Below the pieces are notes generated by a model that was given only the letters and a program-made list of their open reading frames with translations, was not told the origin of the DNA and made no database searches. From Amorphophallus konjac (lineage: Eukaryota > Streptophyta > Magnoliopsida > Alismatales > Araceae), in NCBI GenBank assembly GCA_022559845.1, contig CM040118.1, forward strand, positions 237,631,224-237,695,223: DNA of 64,000 nucleotides, read 5' to 3'. Below are positions 32,351-43,513 of the stretch, piece after piece. Position 1 is the first letter of the stretch; each line of letters starts with the position of its first letter. The translations under genes and the position numbers were made by a program.

Positions 32351-32859
32351 TTGAAGGTTTAAAAGGAAAAACAAAAACGCAGCAACAGAAAGCTGGAAGA
32401 AAAAAATGCACAAAGGCTCTCGCAGGAGCTGGCTGGCCTGGATTTGATCCACGGTCCAGCAGGAACTAATCTTCAGTTGAAGCTTCCTTTCTCTAGCTCT
32501 CTCTTCTTCTCACTCTTCTTTTTCTTCTCTTTCGCAGGCTCTGTCTCTGTCTCTTCTTTCTTCTTCTTCTTTCTTCTTCTTCTGCTCACAGCCTCTCTGC
32601 TGCACTGTCTGTCTATCTCGATCACTCTTTCTCTTTCAGATCTGGTTATCTCTTCTTCATCTGCTTATTTCAATGGACGGAGGCTTCTATTTATATCAGG
32701 TTCAGCATGTGCTAGGGCGTGCTCTTTTCGATTCCCGCCCAAGCTACAGTCCACGTGGTGACTTCTCAGCATCTTGGATTGCGTGCCAGATCCCAGCCTA
32801 GTGTCACGTGCCCAGACTCTGTAGGTTTAATGAAACAATACTTCAGTCGATCAGCAGAA

Positions 32860-35240
32860 TGTATAGACTTAATGTAAAAGCAGCAGTGTACAGACTTAAA
32901 AGATGCAGCGTGATAAGCAACCGAATGTATATACTTTAGAACAGCAAATGACCAAGTATGTACACTGAGAGAGTGTATAGACTTGTAACATGCGCTCTCA
33001 GTGTATAAACTTGGTGATGAATGCATTATCATAACAAGATAGAATGTGTTGACTTCTGTGAGATGCATGAGGGAATCGGGTGTACAGACTTTGGGTGAAG
33101 CATGTAATGCAACACAATGTATAGACCTGAAGCTTGATATCGAGTGTATATAGTTGAAGCTTATCAAACGAATGCATAGACGTCATGATAGTGAACGAGT
33201 GTATAGACTTAGTTGAGTGAGCATGCAGTGTATATACTTGAAACCCTTCCGCAACCTGAGTGTATAGACTTAGTGTTAACGTGCCAGAGAAACCAGTGTA
33301 CAGACTTCATGTTAACGTGCCAGACAAACTAGTGTATAGACTTGCTGAGCTTTCGCTAAGTCTGTATAGACTTGATGAAAGAGTCCCTGGGAAGGCAGTG
33401 TACACACTTGATGGCGTGAAGGAAAGAGTATATAGACTTCATTTGAAGGGGATGAACATGTGCTGAAGTGTGTACAGTCTACAAGGATGGATGTTCAGAC
33501 TTAACCTCTGAAGAGTATATACTCTGCTGAAGAACGTTCAGTCGATGTACAAGCCACAGGCTGTATAGACTTCATATGCAATGCAACATTTTATAGACTT
33601 GAGAGAGGCGCTGAATGAGACGCAGATGCTGTATAGACTTTACATGTGAATGCATATGCCAATGTATATACTTGAAAGCATGAGACGCTGACTGAGGCGA
33701 TCGGATGTACAGACTTCGAATCAAGGCTTGAATAGTAGATCAATGTCTAGACTTGGATGCCCAATCGCCAATGTATAGACTTGAAGCTTGAACCAGTGTA
33801 TAGACTCTGATGCAAATGAGAAGCCAATGTGAGGACTTCACAAAGTATAGACTTTCCAAACGACTGTACAGACTTTAGCCCAATCAGCGATGTATAGACT
33901 TTGATAACTGATGCATGAACAGTACGCCAATGTATAGACTTGGAACATCTGAGGACCAGTGTACAGACTTGCAGAGCCGAACCCAATGTATAGGCTTGGC
34001 GGAGCATAGTCTAATGTATAGACTTTGTGAAACAGAGTCCAATGTATAGACTTGGTAGGTTGACCCACTGTACAGACTTTGAAGCCGAAGACAATGTGTA
34101 GACTTGTGAAGCTTGAGGTCAATGTACAGACTTGGCGTTCGACTGTGGATGTATAGACTTGAGTGAACTGAACGGATGTTCAGACTTTGATGATCCACTG
34201 TGGATGTATAGACTTTGGCAAGAGATTGGTTGTACAGACTTCAACACAGCTGCGATGTACAGGCTTTGACAAAGCAGCGTTGTACAGACTTGATGAAGCT
34301 TCAGATGAATGAATGTATAGACTTGAAACAGAAGTCAGGCAAGCGTTGTGTAGACTTGGCCAGAACGTAGGAAAAGGTATGAGTGTACATACTTGGCCAA
34401 GCGTAGGAAAAGATGCGGAGTGATGTGTAGACTTTGCGTTCAACTGGATGTATAGGCTTGGAGGGTTCACTGATAGCTGTACAGACTTGGGCGTTGTATA
34501 GACTTGGAATGGCTTCAAGGTAATAATGTACAGACTTTGAAACCAAGAGTGTATAGACTTGAAAGTTCAAGACCACGATGTATAGACTTTACACATGAGT
34601 GCCTGAAGCGATGTACAGATTTGGAGTGCCAAAGCCATTGTATAGACTTGGCGTGTCGAAGCCATTGTATAGACTTGGCGAATGGATTGAAACACAAGGA
34701 CGCTGCTCGCTGTACAGACTTGAGGTTTCAACAGTATGATGTACACACTTGAAAGGCTTTGAAGGCAATGTATCGACTTTAAAAATCAATGGCAGTGTAT
34801 AGACTTGATGCAGTTCCTCTGCCAATGTACATACTTTGATTCCCAAATGCGAAGCACACGATGCAAAGACTCTATACAGACTTCATGGCATGCACCAATA
34901 CACTTGACGATGTATAGACTTTACATTCAATATGCATGAGACCTTGTACATGGGCTGTACAGACTTAGTGTGTGCTAGCATGTGGATGTATGGACTTCAT
35001 GAACAAGATGTAATGCTGACTGATGTAGACACTTGGCAAATAGAGTGATGTATGAACTACCCTGTACAGACTTTAAGACTTAATGAGCAACCCGGTGAAT
35101 AGACTTGGCGATTGTGAGAGCATGCGAAGTACAGACTTTATGTTGTGAGCACAGGCTGTACAGACTTGCTAAGATGCATGAACAAATGGCGTTGTATAGA
35201 CTTTACGAAGAGCACACGAAGCAATGTGTGGACTTGGTGA
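32860..35240 (-). repeat. AAGTCTATACA motif array, element C right LTR
   Basis: About 70 copies of the motif (seen as TGTATAGACTT or TGTACAGACTT on the + strand) run for 2.4 kb. All are in one orientation, with irregular, unrelated spacers. Confidence 0.88.
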
Positions 35241-35462
35241 CTCACGCAGACAGATGAGTGAACAGTCTATGCCATGCTCACAGTTAATCAATGTACCAAG
35301 TTCTGAATGAGTAGTTCTGAATGAAGTAAACACATAAGACATCAATTTGTCATCATCAGAACACACGTAAACTATGTCATCATCAAAACATAAGTCAACA
35401 CATTTGACATCAAACATATGAGAGTCATAGTGTTTGTCATCATCAAAACATAATATCCAACA

Positions 35463-35660
35463 CGGTAGACATCCGTGTGGTTTTGTCGTTATCTTCGACA
35501 CGTCAAATGCGGACTCTCGTCCGAACGACGAATGGTCCGTTAGCGACAGACATATATACTGGGATCTAATCCCGCGCTTGCATTAAACTTGCCGTACTCA
35601 CGACAGACATTTGCACGGATTCGCTCCCGTCACCGTCTTGTTTACTATACGGACCTTTGT
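35463..35660 (+). repeat. ~140-bp tandem repeat of backbone B, right side of the element C insertion
   Basis: It continues the unit cut at 12378. ATGGTCCGTTAGCGA and GGGATCTAATCCCGC mark the next unit. Confidence 0.65.
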
Positions 35661-37130
35661 CCGAAGATAAAATGGTCCGTGTATGACTGACAAAATCTGA
35701 ATGGAATGAGGCGGCTCTCATCCTCCCCGAACCCTACGCATGGGAACATCGATAAGGCCATCGTGAGTCACGCTCGGACCTCGGGTTCGCCCCAACCATG
35801 GTCATCGCCTGACCCACATCCTAGGCCTATAGCCAGCTATCTCTGTACGCATCTTTGCTTTGGAATATGGTCCCGGGACACTTTCCCGCTGCCCTTCGGC
35901 ACCAGAAATATTAACGATGCCCACGCAAGCCTCGTTTGGACCGCGGGAGGTGCCCCCGGAATGGTCCTGACTCGATCTCACACCAGGCCAATAAACTCGC
36001 TAATTTCTGAGCACTTTAACCGAGATTCAACCGAATGTCTCCTATCCCTTTGAACAATAAATTTGCCATACCTCGGCATACATATGCTCCACCTTTCCCC
36101 GTGACAATCATGATTCTCTGAAGCCGGACGCTCATCCGAATATCAAAATGGTCCCTTGAGTGACCACGTAATTCGAATACTTGCTTCCCTAGACATAGGG
36201 CTTTCCGACTGATTCGAGACCTCTATTGGCTTGTTTCTCTCGATATAGTTTCCTGGCCATGAGGCCCTGATTCCCGACGATTAATCAAGGGTGTTCCTCT
36301 CTCCGAGGGGATGTAAATGACACTGTGACCTTTATGGCTCGGTGGGTTCCGGTCCCGACACGAACCACACAATCATCTGATTAGTCAGATCGAGCGCATA
36401 ATAGATTGTCACTTTGTGACTGGCACGCCCACGCACTTAATAAACGAATAAACCCACCAAATAAACCGACTTAAAGAAAAAAAACAAACGAGCTTGTCGA
36501 AAAGTGCATCCACAAGTCTAGCACGCCCGGTGGGACTTAAAATCACCCTTCATCTCTTCGCTGGGATTCGGGGCCTCATGGCCTCCTAATAAACGATGTT
36601 TGCCGCCTTTGATGAATTGCAGGTGCTGTCTTTGTTAGCCCTATGAAGAGAAAAGCCGGACTAGGCGCAATTGTCTTTGTGACCTCGGGGACACTACTCC
36701 GAGGCATATGCAGCCTCCAGGAATCATGAAGGCCGCTAAAAGAAGAAAGAAATGAAGTAGGAAAAAAAAGAAGAGAAAGAATTGGCGAGAGAGGGTTGTA
36801 CGTCCATATCCGTCAGGACCTGCGCTGAACAAAGATTACCACTGCGGGATTGATGGGGTGGAGCGAACCACTCATCCCCTCCCTGAGGGGGTGAGCGCTC
36901 TCCTACACACCCACCTTGGTCTATTACACAAAAAAGAGAAGAAGAAGAGAAGAAAAGAAAGGACAAAAAAATGGCAAGCATGGCCGACCAGGAGAACGAG
37001 AAGAAGGACGGCATCCCGCCCAGCTCTAGGAGGGTCCAAGCCCGCGGGGCAATGCCCCGGCCTGTTCCTCCTCCCTGCTGCCCCTATCCGGCATAAGACG
37101 ACCCCTCGAGTGGCTATTAGAAGATCCGGC
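35463..37130 (+). mobile_element. Backbone B, middle part, with the possible start of a gag
   Basis: It resumes the ~140-bp repeat (35463 to about 35660), followed by 1 kb without recognisable coding sequence. After a purine-rich stretch (36920-36970), an ATG at 36971 opens 41 codons (MASMADQENEKKDG), ending at TAA. The position after a long leader suggests a decayed gag start, but no domain confirms it. Cut by F at 37130. Confidence 0.4.
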
Positions 37131-37479
37131 TGTTGTGCCCCTTAGGCGCAAGCATGTGCTATGTGTTTTGATGGTAGCAATGCTATTTTGTTTTGATGAT
37201 AGCAACACAGTGAGTGCTTTGGATATTGTTTAGACAGCATCATGAAATGTGTTTTGATATGATGATGGCATGTTGATTTGAATGCATATGACTTATTATG
37301 TTCTGTGGAGAATGCATGAGTGTGCCCTGTCTGATCTATTCATTGCTATAGTTTTTGCATTTAGCATACTCTGCATCAGTGGCATTTGTTGTTTATATAG
37401 ATGCATTGCATTCTGTCAGATGTCATGTCTCTGCATGTCTCACTTTGTGCATAGGCTAGACAGCATTGGCCAAGTCTAT

Positions 37480-38495
37480 ACATTGGCTGTCGGTTGCAAA
37501 GTCTACACATCAGACTGCATTGCATTTGTTCATGGCTAAGAGTCTATACATTGGACTCTCATTCAAGCATATACATTGCATTGGCTAAAGTCCGTTTCAT
37601 TTAGAGTCTAAGGCAATGTCCATACACTGGACTTGAAGTGTGTACATTGAGCGTCTCATTTAGCGTCTAAGGCAAAGTCTACACGTTGCTACAGTAACGC
37701 AAGTCTATACATCGTCCGTCTCAGGCATTGTCTTAGGCTAAGTCTGTACAGCCTACCGTCTCATGTAGCGTCTTATGTTAAAGTCTGCACATCGCATGCA
37801 TCAGAATTAAGTCTGTACATTGCATCGTCTCTATCAGTGTCTCACTGGTCAAGTCTGTATAGACTTTAGCGTCTCATGTTGCGTCTCATGAAAGTCTATA
37901 CAACGCATCAGCATTTAGAAGTCTGTACATTGGCCTTTGCATTAAGCCTCAAAGTATGTACAGCCGTGTGCATTGGATTCCAAGTCTATACATCCTTCAG
38001 CTGGAACTGTGCAAGTCTGTACATCGTTGTTTGCCAAAGTCTATACATTGGCATCTATTCCTACGTTGCACTTCCTAGTCTGCACATTGGGTTCTTTACC
38101 TACGTTCAGCTCTGAAAGTCTGTACATCAGGAACTTTACCGACGTTGCCATGCCAAAGTATATACACTGGGAACCTTCAAGTCTGTACATCGCCCAACTC
38201 TTTTGGCAAGTCTATACATCGTGAAGTCTTCACTTCGTCTTGGTTCAAGTCTATACACTGGGTGAGCTTCGTGAAGTCAATACAGTGGCTAAGCATCGTG
38301 TAGTATATACAATGCATTTCATCTTCAAAGTATGTACAGCCGTTGCCCTCTTGTGTGAAGTCTACACATTGGGGCAAAGTCTGTACACTGCATTCGTCTT
38401 CACAAGTATATACATTGCTTTTGCTTTATCTGCTCAAGTCTATACAGTCTAAAGTCTATACAATGCTTTGCATTCACAGAGTGTGTACAGGGTGT
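37480..38495 (+). repeat. AAGTCTATACA motif array, element F 5' LTR
   Basis: About 33 copies of AAGTCTRYACAYYG occur in 1 kb, spaced about 25-45 bases. One extra copy lies after the TATA box at about 38743 and would be in the 5' leader. The 3' LTR array is at about 44500-45515. Confidence 0.88.
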
Positions 38496-38601
38496 TTAGA
38501 CTTAAACTGATGACTTATCCGATGCTCTGTCTGACAGGGATTCTTACCGAGATTGATGACCTGGCTCGTGATCCCAGGAGGACGAGGTATGCAGATGCTG
38601 A

Positions 38602-38697
38602 CACGTGGATGAAGCTGCCTCGGATCTGGCGAATTCCTTGGGCGGGAAAACGTGGAAGCCACGCGCCCAGGGGCTGCTGCTGCTGCTGCTATATATA
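38602..38697 (+). promoter_or_regulatory. Element F LTR promoter: G-box, GGGCGGGAA and TATA
   Basis: The order is CACGTG (38602-38607), GGGCGGGAA (from about 38639), then TATATATA (38690-38697) after a GCT triplet run. The 3' LTR copy is 7020 bases further on. Confidence 0.68.
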
Positions 38698-39029
38698 CGA
38701 GCCTTCTTCCACTAAAGAAGACTGATCGAAAGAAAAGGAGCAAAGTCTATACATCCAGTCTGAGAGCAGCAGAGAGTATTCGATCCAGAGAAGAAAAAGA
38801 AAGAGAGTGAAAGAAGAGCAGAAGAAGAAGAGAAAGAAGAGAAAGAGAGAGATAGAGAGCTCGAGCTAAGAGAGAGAGTGAGATTGTGTTTGTCTGGCAC
38901 TTGGATCAACTCCAAGCCAGATCTGCTCCATTCGAGAGCTACATTTCTTGTTCTTCATTTACAGCTTTCCGTTGCTGTCTTGTTCCTTCATTTGTTTTCT
39001 TGTTATACCTTTATTCAAGCTGTTAGTCA

Positions 39030-39364
39030 GCGGTTGCAGAGGAGGACTCCTCTGGACAGCAAGCTGTGTTGCTCAGCAGGCAGTGGAGGATTCCACTGGA
39101 CGGCCAAGCTGTATTGCCCAGCGGTTTGCAGAGGTGCTGCCTCTGGACGGGTAAGCTGTAATCCCCAGCGGTTTGCAGTGGTGGATTCCACTGGACAGCA
39201 AGCTGTGTTGCTCAGCGGGCGAGGAGGATTCCTCGGACGGCAAGCTGTGTTGCCCAGCTGATGTATGGCAAGCTGTGATGCCCAGCTGTTCAAGCTGTGA
39301 GTCAGCAGGAAGCCACACTCGGGTTGAGTGTGGGGTGGATGTAGGTCTGCTGGACCGAACCACC
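39030..39364 (+). repeat. Hairpin chain and conserved hairpin, element F 5' LTR
   Basis: Short perfect stems follow one another: GAGGA / TCCTC, GTGGA / TCCAC, CAGAGG / CCTCTG, CAGTGG / CCACTG, CGAGGA / TCCTCG and CACACTC / GAGTGTG. They alternate with GCAAGCTGTGTTGC-type words. The conserved GGTGG / CCACC hairpin is at 39334-39364. The 3' LTR copy (46354-46384) has lost pairs (CAACC). Confidence 0.8.
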
Positions 39365-39619
39365 TAAAAACCCCTTGTGCAGTGGTTTGATGTTTCTATC
39401 TGTTTGCTTCCGCTAGATGATTGCATAGGGGCGCTCCATGTGTTTGGCTTCTGGTTGAGCAGAAGAGTTAATTAGTTTTCTTAGAGTGTTTTAATTTGTC
39501 AAGAGAGCGAAATTCTAGTTGAGCTTTATCTTGTTAGCATTCTAGTTGTTAATTGGGCGAAATTTTTATAGGCTATATTCATTCACCCCCCCTCTGAATA
39601 CTGCACCGAACCCAACAAT

Positions 39620-39634
39620 TGGTATCAGAGCGGG
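39620..39634 (+). other. Primer binding site of element F
   Basis: TGGTATCAGAGCGGG, a perfect tRNA-iMet site two bases after the LTR. Confidence 0.93.
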
Positions 39635-39905
39635 TCTCTGACTGAACAGATCTAACAATCTGCAGAGGATCCTGCTAATTGTTGGTGCATTTCAGAGTGG
39701 TCTTTTGGAATCATATTTTGATTTACTGTCTTAGTGCTTTACGTTGATCATCTGGTTTAGTGCATTTCTGTTTGGTGCATTTTATAAGTGTGCTTCTTGT
39801 GTTCTGTATTAAGTTTCACTGAGTTAGTTCCTTGCCTTGCTTATCTGGTTGTGGTGCTTTGTTGTCGATTGCTTCGTGCCTTGAATCTGCTTGTCATCTG
39901 TTCTG

Positions 39906-41960
39906 ATGGCTCATCCTCCGATATACAGAGGTGATGACCTTGGCCCATGGCTGGAAAAGTTGCATCGGTATGTAAACACAACCGATCCTGATTTGTGGAA
40001 GGTAATAACTCATGGTCCATACAAACTGTCGAAGGATAAATCTAAATGGACCAAGAAGGATAAGCTGAAAGACTCTGTCAATAATAGAGCTGTAGTTTTA
40101 TTAAAAGAATCAATTGACAGATCTCTAATTGAATGCATTTCTTCTTGCAGGTCTGCCAAAGACATTTTGGATCAACTGAAGCTAATCAGGAATCACAGCA
40201 AGTGCTTAATGGCTGATCGTAGAAGTGATGATGAGGAAACCTCATCTCAGGTAAGCTCCGAATCAGATGGATACACTTTTGATGAATTGATAGTAATGTA
40301 TGAAGATCTGTTCAAAGTATCCAAGAAATTAAAATCTGAAAATAGAAGGTTGAAAAAGAGATGTGAACAGATTAACTCTAATGTTTCCTGTGAAAACTGT
40401 CAAAGACTAAAAACATCTCATGATATGTGCTTAGCTGATCTGAATGTGAGTAAGGAACAAATCTCTTTATTGGAAAATAAAAATGATGAACTTACTGCCA
40501 AGATTTCTGAACTAGAAGATAAGCTGAATTCATTAGGAAATGATCAAATCTTAACTAATGAACTAGTTCAGAATGAACAAATAAGAAAAGAAAATGAAGA
40601 ATTAAGGTTGCTAAATTCTGCCATGTCTGAGAGACTCTTAATGCTTGAAAAAGGGAAGAATTCAGTTGAAAATGAATGTGAGAGAGTGAGCACATTGATA
40701 GAAGAGATTGATAGCTACAAAGCCATTAATGTCTTACTTAATGAAAAGATCACAGATTTTGAAATACTCATTTCTTCTCTCAAAAATGAAATCACTGAAC
40801 TGAACAATTCTCTGTCTGAGTCTCTTAAGAATAAAGAAAATCTGAAGGATGCTTTTAAGAAGAAAGTATCTGATGGAGGCAGTAAACAGGAAGAGAGAAA
40901 AAGACAGTACACAACCTTTGTGCGTAGCTCTGACTTAGCCAGCACTTCAGGCTCTTCTTCAAATATGCATGCTAATCAGGAAAATAAGAAAACAAAGGAG
41001 AAAAGAAAAGTTTTGAAAAAGAATGATAACGATCAGCGTGCTAAGAAAGTTCAGGCCAACAAATCTAGTGTCAAAAATGTCAAATACTTTTACTGTGGAA
41101 AGTTTGGCCACGAGATGGCTGATTGTTTTGTGATGAAGAAGGATGAATTGAAGTATGATAGAATTCATGCTAGGAAGCCTACTGTGAAGAAACCTTCTTC
41201 TGCTCACACCAAAAGACATCAATGTTTTTATTGTCATAAAATAGGTCATCTCATGCATGATTGTAGACAAATGAAATTAGATGATCTATCTGCTGTTAGA
41301 ATGCATGATAAACTGTTCCATGCTAAAAATCATGCATCTCATAAAACGATCATTCAATGTTTTCATTGTGGAAAATTGGGCCACATGGTTGAAAATTGTT
41401 GGCATGCTCAGGGAAAGAGATTCAATTCTAAACCTGTTAATTTCCATGTCAACAAAAATATTCTTGATAGAAATGACATTGGCTCCAAAGGCAAGCACCC
41501 AAGGTGCTTCGAATGTGGGAGGCATAACCATACAGTCAAGGACTGCTGGTATGCTCAGGTAAACCATTTCAATTCCAAATTTGTTGAATTCCCTGCAAAT
41601 AGAAATTCTCTTGGTAAAAATAAATCTGATTTTAAAGGAAAGACACTTGTATGCCTTGAATGTGGAAAACCTGGCCACCGAGCTTCTGAATGCTGGTGGG
41701 CAGGTAATGGTAAGTCAAAATTTCATGCATATAACAGAACATTTCACGCTTATGGTCATAGGTCTCATGCTGCTGTTGACATGCACCATAGGACCAGAAA
41801 ATCTGTTATATCATGTAGATACTGTGGAAAGTTTGGTCATTCTATGAATAATTGCTATCTGATGAAATTTGATGATCATGTTGCTAAGAAAATGTTTAGA
41901 ACACCTGATAGGGGTAGTGCAGGACCCAAGACTGCTTGGGTCCCTGCAAGATCATATTGA
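39906..41960 (+). CDS. gag: gag of element F, intact, six CCHC positions
   Basis: An open frame of 684 residues starting MAHPPIYRGDDLGPW. It has the shortened UBN2-like region (LWKVITHGPYK), a coiled coil (about residues 135-315), a basic linker, and knuckles from about 395 to 650. It ends in GPKTAWVPARSY. The GLGY box seen in A and C is missing. Five knuckles are canonical (for example CFYCHKIGHLMHDC); the first has Tyr for Cys (YFYCGKFGHEMADC). An upstream extension exists only with a non-ATG start, so the ATG at 39906 was chosen, which also matches A. The role is RNA binding and assembly; the enzymes must be supplied in trans. Confidence 0.92.
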   Translation: MAHPPIYRGDDLGPWLEKLHRYVNTTDPDLWKVITHGPYKLSKDKSKWTKKDKLKDSVNNRAVVLLKESIDRSLIECISSCRSAKDILDQLKLIRNHSKCLMADRRSDDEETSSQVSSESDGYTFDELIVMYEDLFKVSKKLKSENRRLKKRCEQINSNVSCENCQRLKTSHDMCLADLNVSKEQISLLENKNDELTAKISELEDKLNSLGNDQILTNELVQNEQIRKENEELRLLNSAMSERLLMLEKGKNSVENECERVSTLIEEIDSYKAINVLLNEKITDFEILISSLKNEITELNNSLSESLKNKENLKDAFKKKVSDGGSKQEERKRQYTTFVRSSDLASTSGSSSNMHANQENKKTKEKRKVLKKNDNDQRAKKVQANKSSVKNVKYFYCGKFGHEMADCFVMKKDELKYDRIHARKPTVKKPSSAHTKRHQCFYCHKIGHLMHDCRQMKLDDLSAVRMHDKLFHAKNHASHKTIIQCFHCGKLGHMVENCWHAQGKRFNSKPVNFHVNKNILDRNDIGSKGKHPRCFECGRHNHTVKDCWYAQVNHFNSKFVEFPANRNSLGKNKSDFKGKTLVCLECGKPGHRASECWWAGNGKSKFHAYNRTFHAYGHRSHAAVDMHHRTRKSVISCRYCGKFGHSMNNCYLMKFDDHVAKKMFRTPDRGSAGPKTAWVPARSY

Positions 41961-41976
41961 TTGATATGTTGCAGGT

Positions 41977-42020
41977 GTGCCTTGGTGAGAGATATAAAAG
42001 GGGTAATTTAGCCAAGGCAC
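41977..42020 (+). other. Hairpin directly after gag, element F
   Basis: GTGCCTTGG (41977-41985) pairs with CCAAGGCAC (42012-42020); the loop contains AAAAGGGG. GTTGCAG lies just before it. Confidence 0.82.
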
Positions 42021-42475
42021 TCAAAAAGGAAGCCCCAGGATTCTACATCTCAGGTCAGTTCTGAACTTTGTTTTAAAATTCATCATCTGAATTTGTGAGT
42101 ATGAAAAAAAATGTGAATTTCATGTTGATCTGCTTGTCTGAATTTTGATGATCTCTTCACTGAATTCAATTCTGAATATATTTGATGCTCTTCTCATGCT
42201 GTTGTTTGCACTAAATGAATGAGATGCTAGATGCACTGCATTTTGCACTAGGCTAAACGGTTCTTTAATGTATAGAGTCGATGCATGTGTTTTGTGTCAA
42301 TGCATTGCATGCTTGTTATTAAATGCATAACTTGCTGATTGTGAATGGTTCAGTTAGTACATACAGTCAATGCATGTGTCTAATGTATGCATACATCATT
42401 TGCATGACTGTCAATGAAATTGTTCAATGCATATAGGACAGCTTTGCACTGTATTTCTTTGCATGACCACTTTGG

Positions 42476-42570
42476 TATATAAATGGTAAGTTACTAAAAG
42501 GCAGGGAAATCTGCCCGGAGGTTTCTACCATGTGTGAGATGGTCTTTGAGACCAGGTTCTCCGCCTAGTA
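42476..42570 (+). other. TATA-like word and conserved folded block, element F
   Basis: TATATAAAT (42476-42484), TACT (42492-42495) with AGTA (42567-42570), AGGC (42499-42502) with GCCT (42563-42566), and the inner hairpin TGGTCT / AGACCA (42540-42554). Confidence 0.7.
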
Positions 42571-43379
42571 CCAAGGGTCATGTCTTCATGTAGAAAAGTG
42601 CACTGCATCATATTTTTGAAAAATCTGAAAAAGGATAAAAATGTTCATGACTAGGATGCATAAACTTAAATTGATTGCATAATTGCCTCATGTTTTATTG
42701 TTGCATAGTTTGCATATAGAACAGTGTGCTGCATAGCATATCTCTTGCATCATGATGTCAGGGGGAGCTGAGAGTTTAGTTCAATTCATTGAATCCTTGC
42801 TACTTCTCATTGTCCCCATTTAGTTCTTTCATATCTTTTGTCATCAGATGCTCCTGGAACTCAATGCCTATTGCTATCATTTCCCTAACCTTCACTGAAC
42901 AACAGTTCTGTATCTGGTTTAGTACATTGAGTTGTGATTATTTCAATTGTTCTTTTATAAGAATCACTCTTACAAATTGAAAGGAACTAAAGGTTTAACC
43001 TTTATAAATTGAAGAGTCAAATGTCTGCCTTCAGAATTTGAGATAAAAGAAAACTTTTATAGCTCTTAATCTTTGTCTCATGGTTAAAATAGAAAAAGTT
43101 TTTTTTTGTAATGCCTAAATGTGTTTAACTGGAAATATCTAGAACAGGCTAATAAGAATGTGTACTGATTTTTTAAACAATCACTCTAAAAGAAATCAGG
43201 GCAGCAGTAAATAAGAACATTAATGTTAAACTGAACACTGTGACAGAGCAATGGCTGATTGCACTGAGAAACTGTGAACTCCTCCAAAGAAGCAGGAGAA
43301 TTCACATGTCATGAGGTGCTTTAGACTATCTCTGCTCATAGGATCATATCTATAGGGGGAGTTTTCACCAAGTAACTGA

Positions 43380-43513
43380 GGGTACTGGCCTCTAATCAAG
43401 GTGTACCCTTAATGTCAAAAGTGAAGACTATTCCTTGTGGGTCTTGATCTGAAATAGGTCTAGTAGTTTATGCCTAGTAACTGGGGTACCTGCCTCTGAT
43501 CAAGGTGTACACC
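43380..43513 (+). other. Conserved-loop hairpins, element F (two copies)
   Basis: Copy 1: GGGTAC (43380-43385) with GTACCC (43403-43408). Copy 2: GGGGTAC with GTACACC (43507-43513), six of seven pairs. Loops are CCTCTAATCAAGGT and CCTCTGATCAAGGT. AGTAACT precedes both. Confidence 0.7.

Larger units (their letters stand above)
12379..35462 (-). mobile_element. Element C: gag-only (TR-GAG type) LTR retrotransposon on the - strand, with nested D and E
   Basis: The left (3') LTR is 12379-14903 plus 25516-26801 (net 3811 bp), the internal part 26802-31652, and the right (5') LTR 31653-35462 (3810 bp). It has an intact gag, a perfect tRNA-Met primer site, polypurine tracts and no pol. Flanking five-base sequences are CGTCA (left) and CGGTA (right); both differ by one base from CGGCA, found at the matching place in a neighbouring repeat unit, so they look like a decayed duplication. 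The target is backbone B. Confidence 0.93.
31653..35462 (-). mobile_element. Element C 5' LTR (uninterrupted, 3810 bp)
   Basis: The intact reference for the left LTR. It contains the conserved hairpin (31910-31939), the hairpin chain (about 31930-32350), TATA (32688-32695), G-box and GGGCGGGAA sites just beyond, and the motif array (about 32860-35240). In transcription sense it begins TGTTGGATATTATG at 35462. Confidence 0.94.
37131..39617 (+). mobile_element. Element F 5' LTR
   Basis: It runs TGTTGTGCCCC to CCCAACA. The motif array is 37480-38495, the promoter module about 38600-38697, the hairpin chain 39030-39330 and the conserved hairpin 39334-39364. Confidence 0.94.

Noticed and set aside
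36858..37145. Reading frame of 95 residues across the B/F border
   Set aside because: It crosses an insertion border and has no domain.
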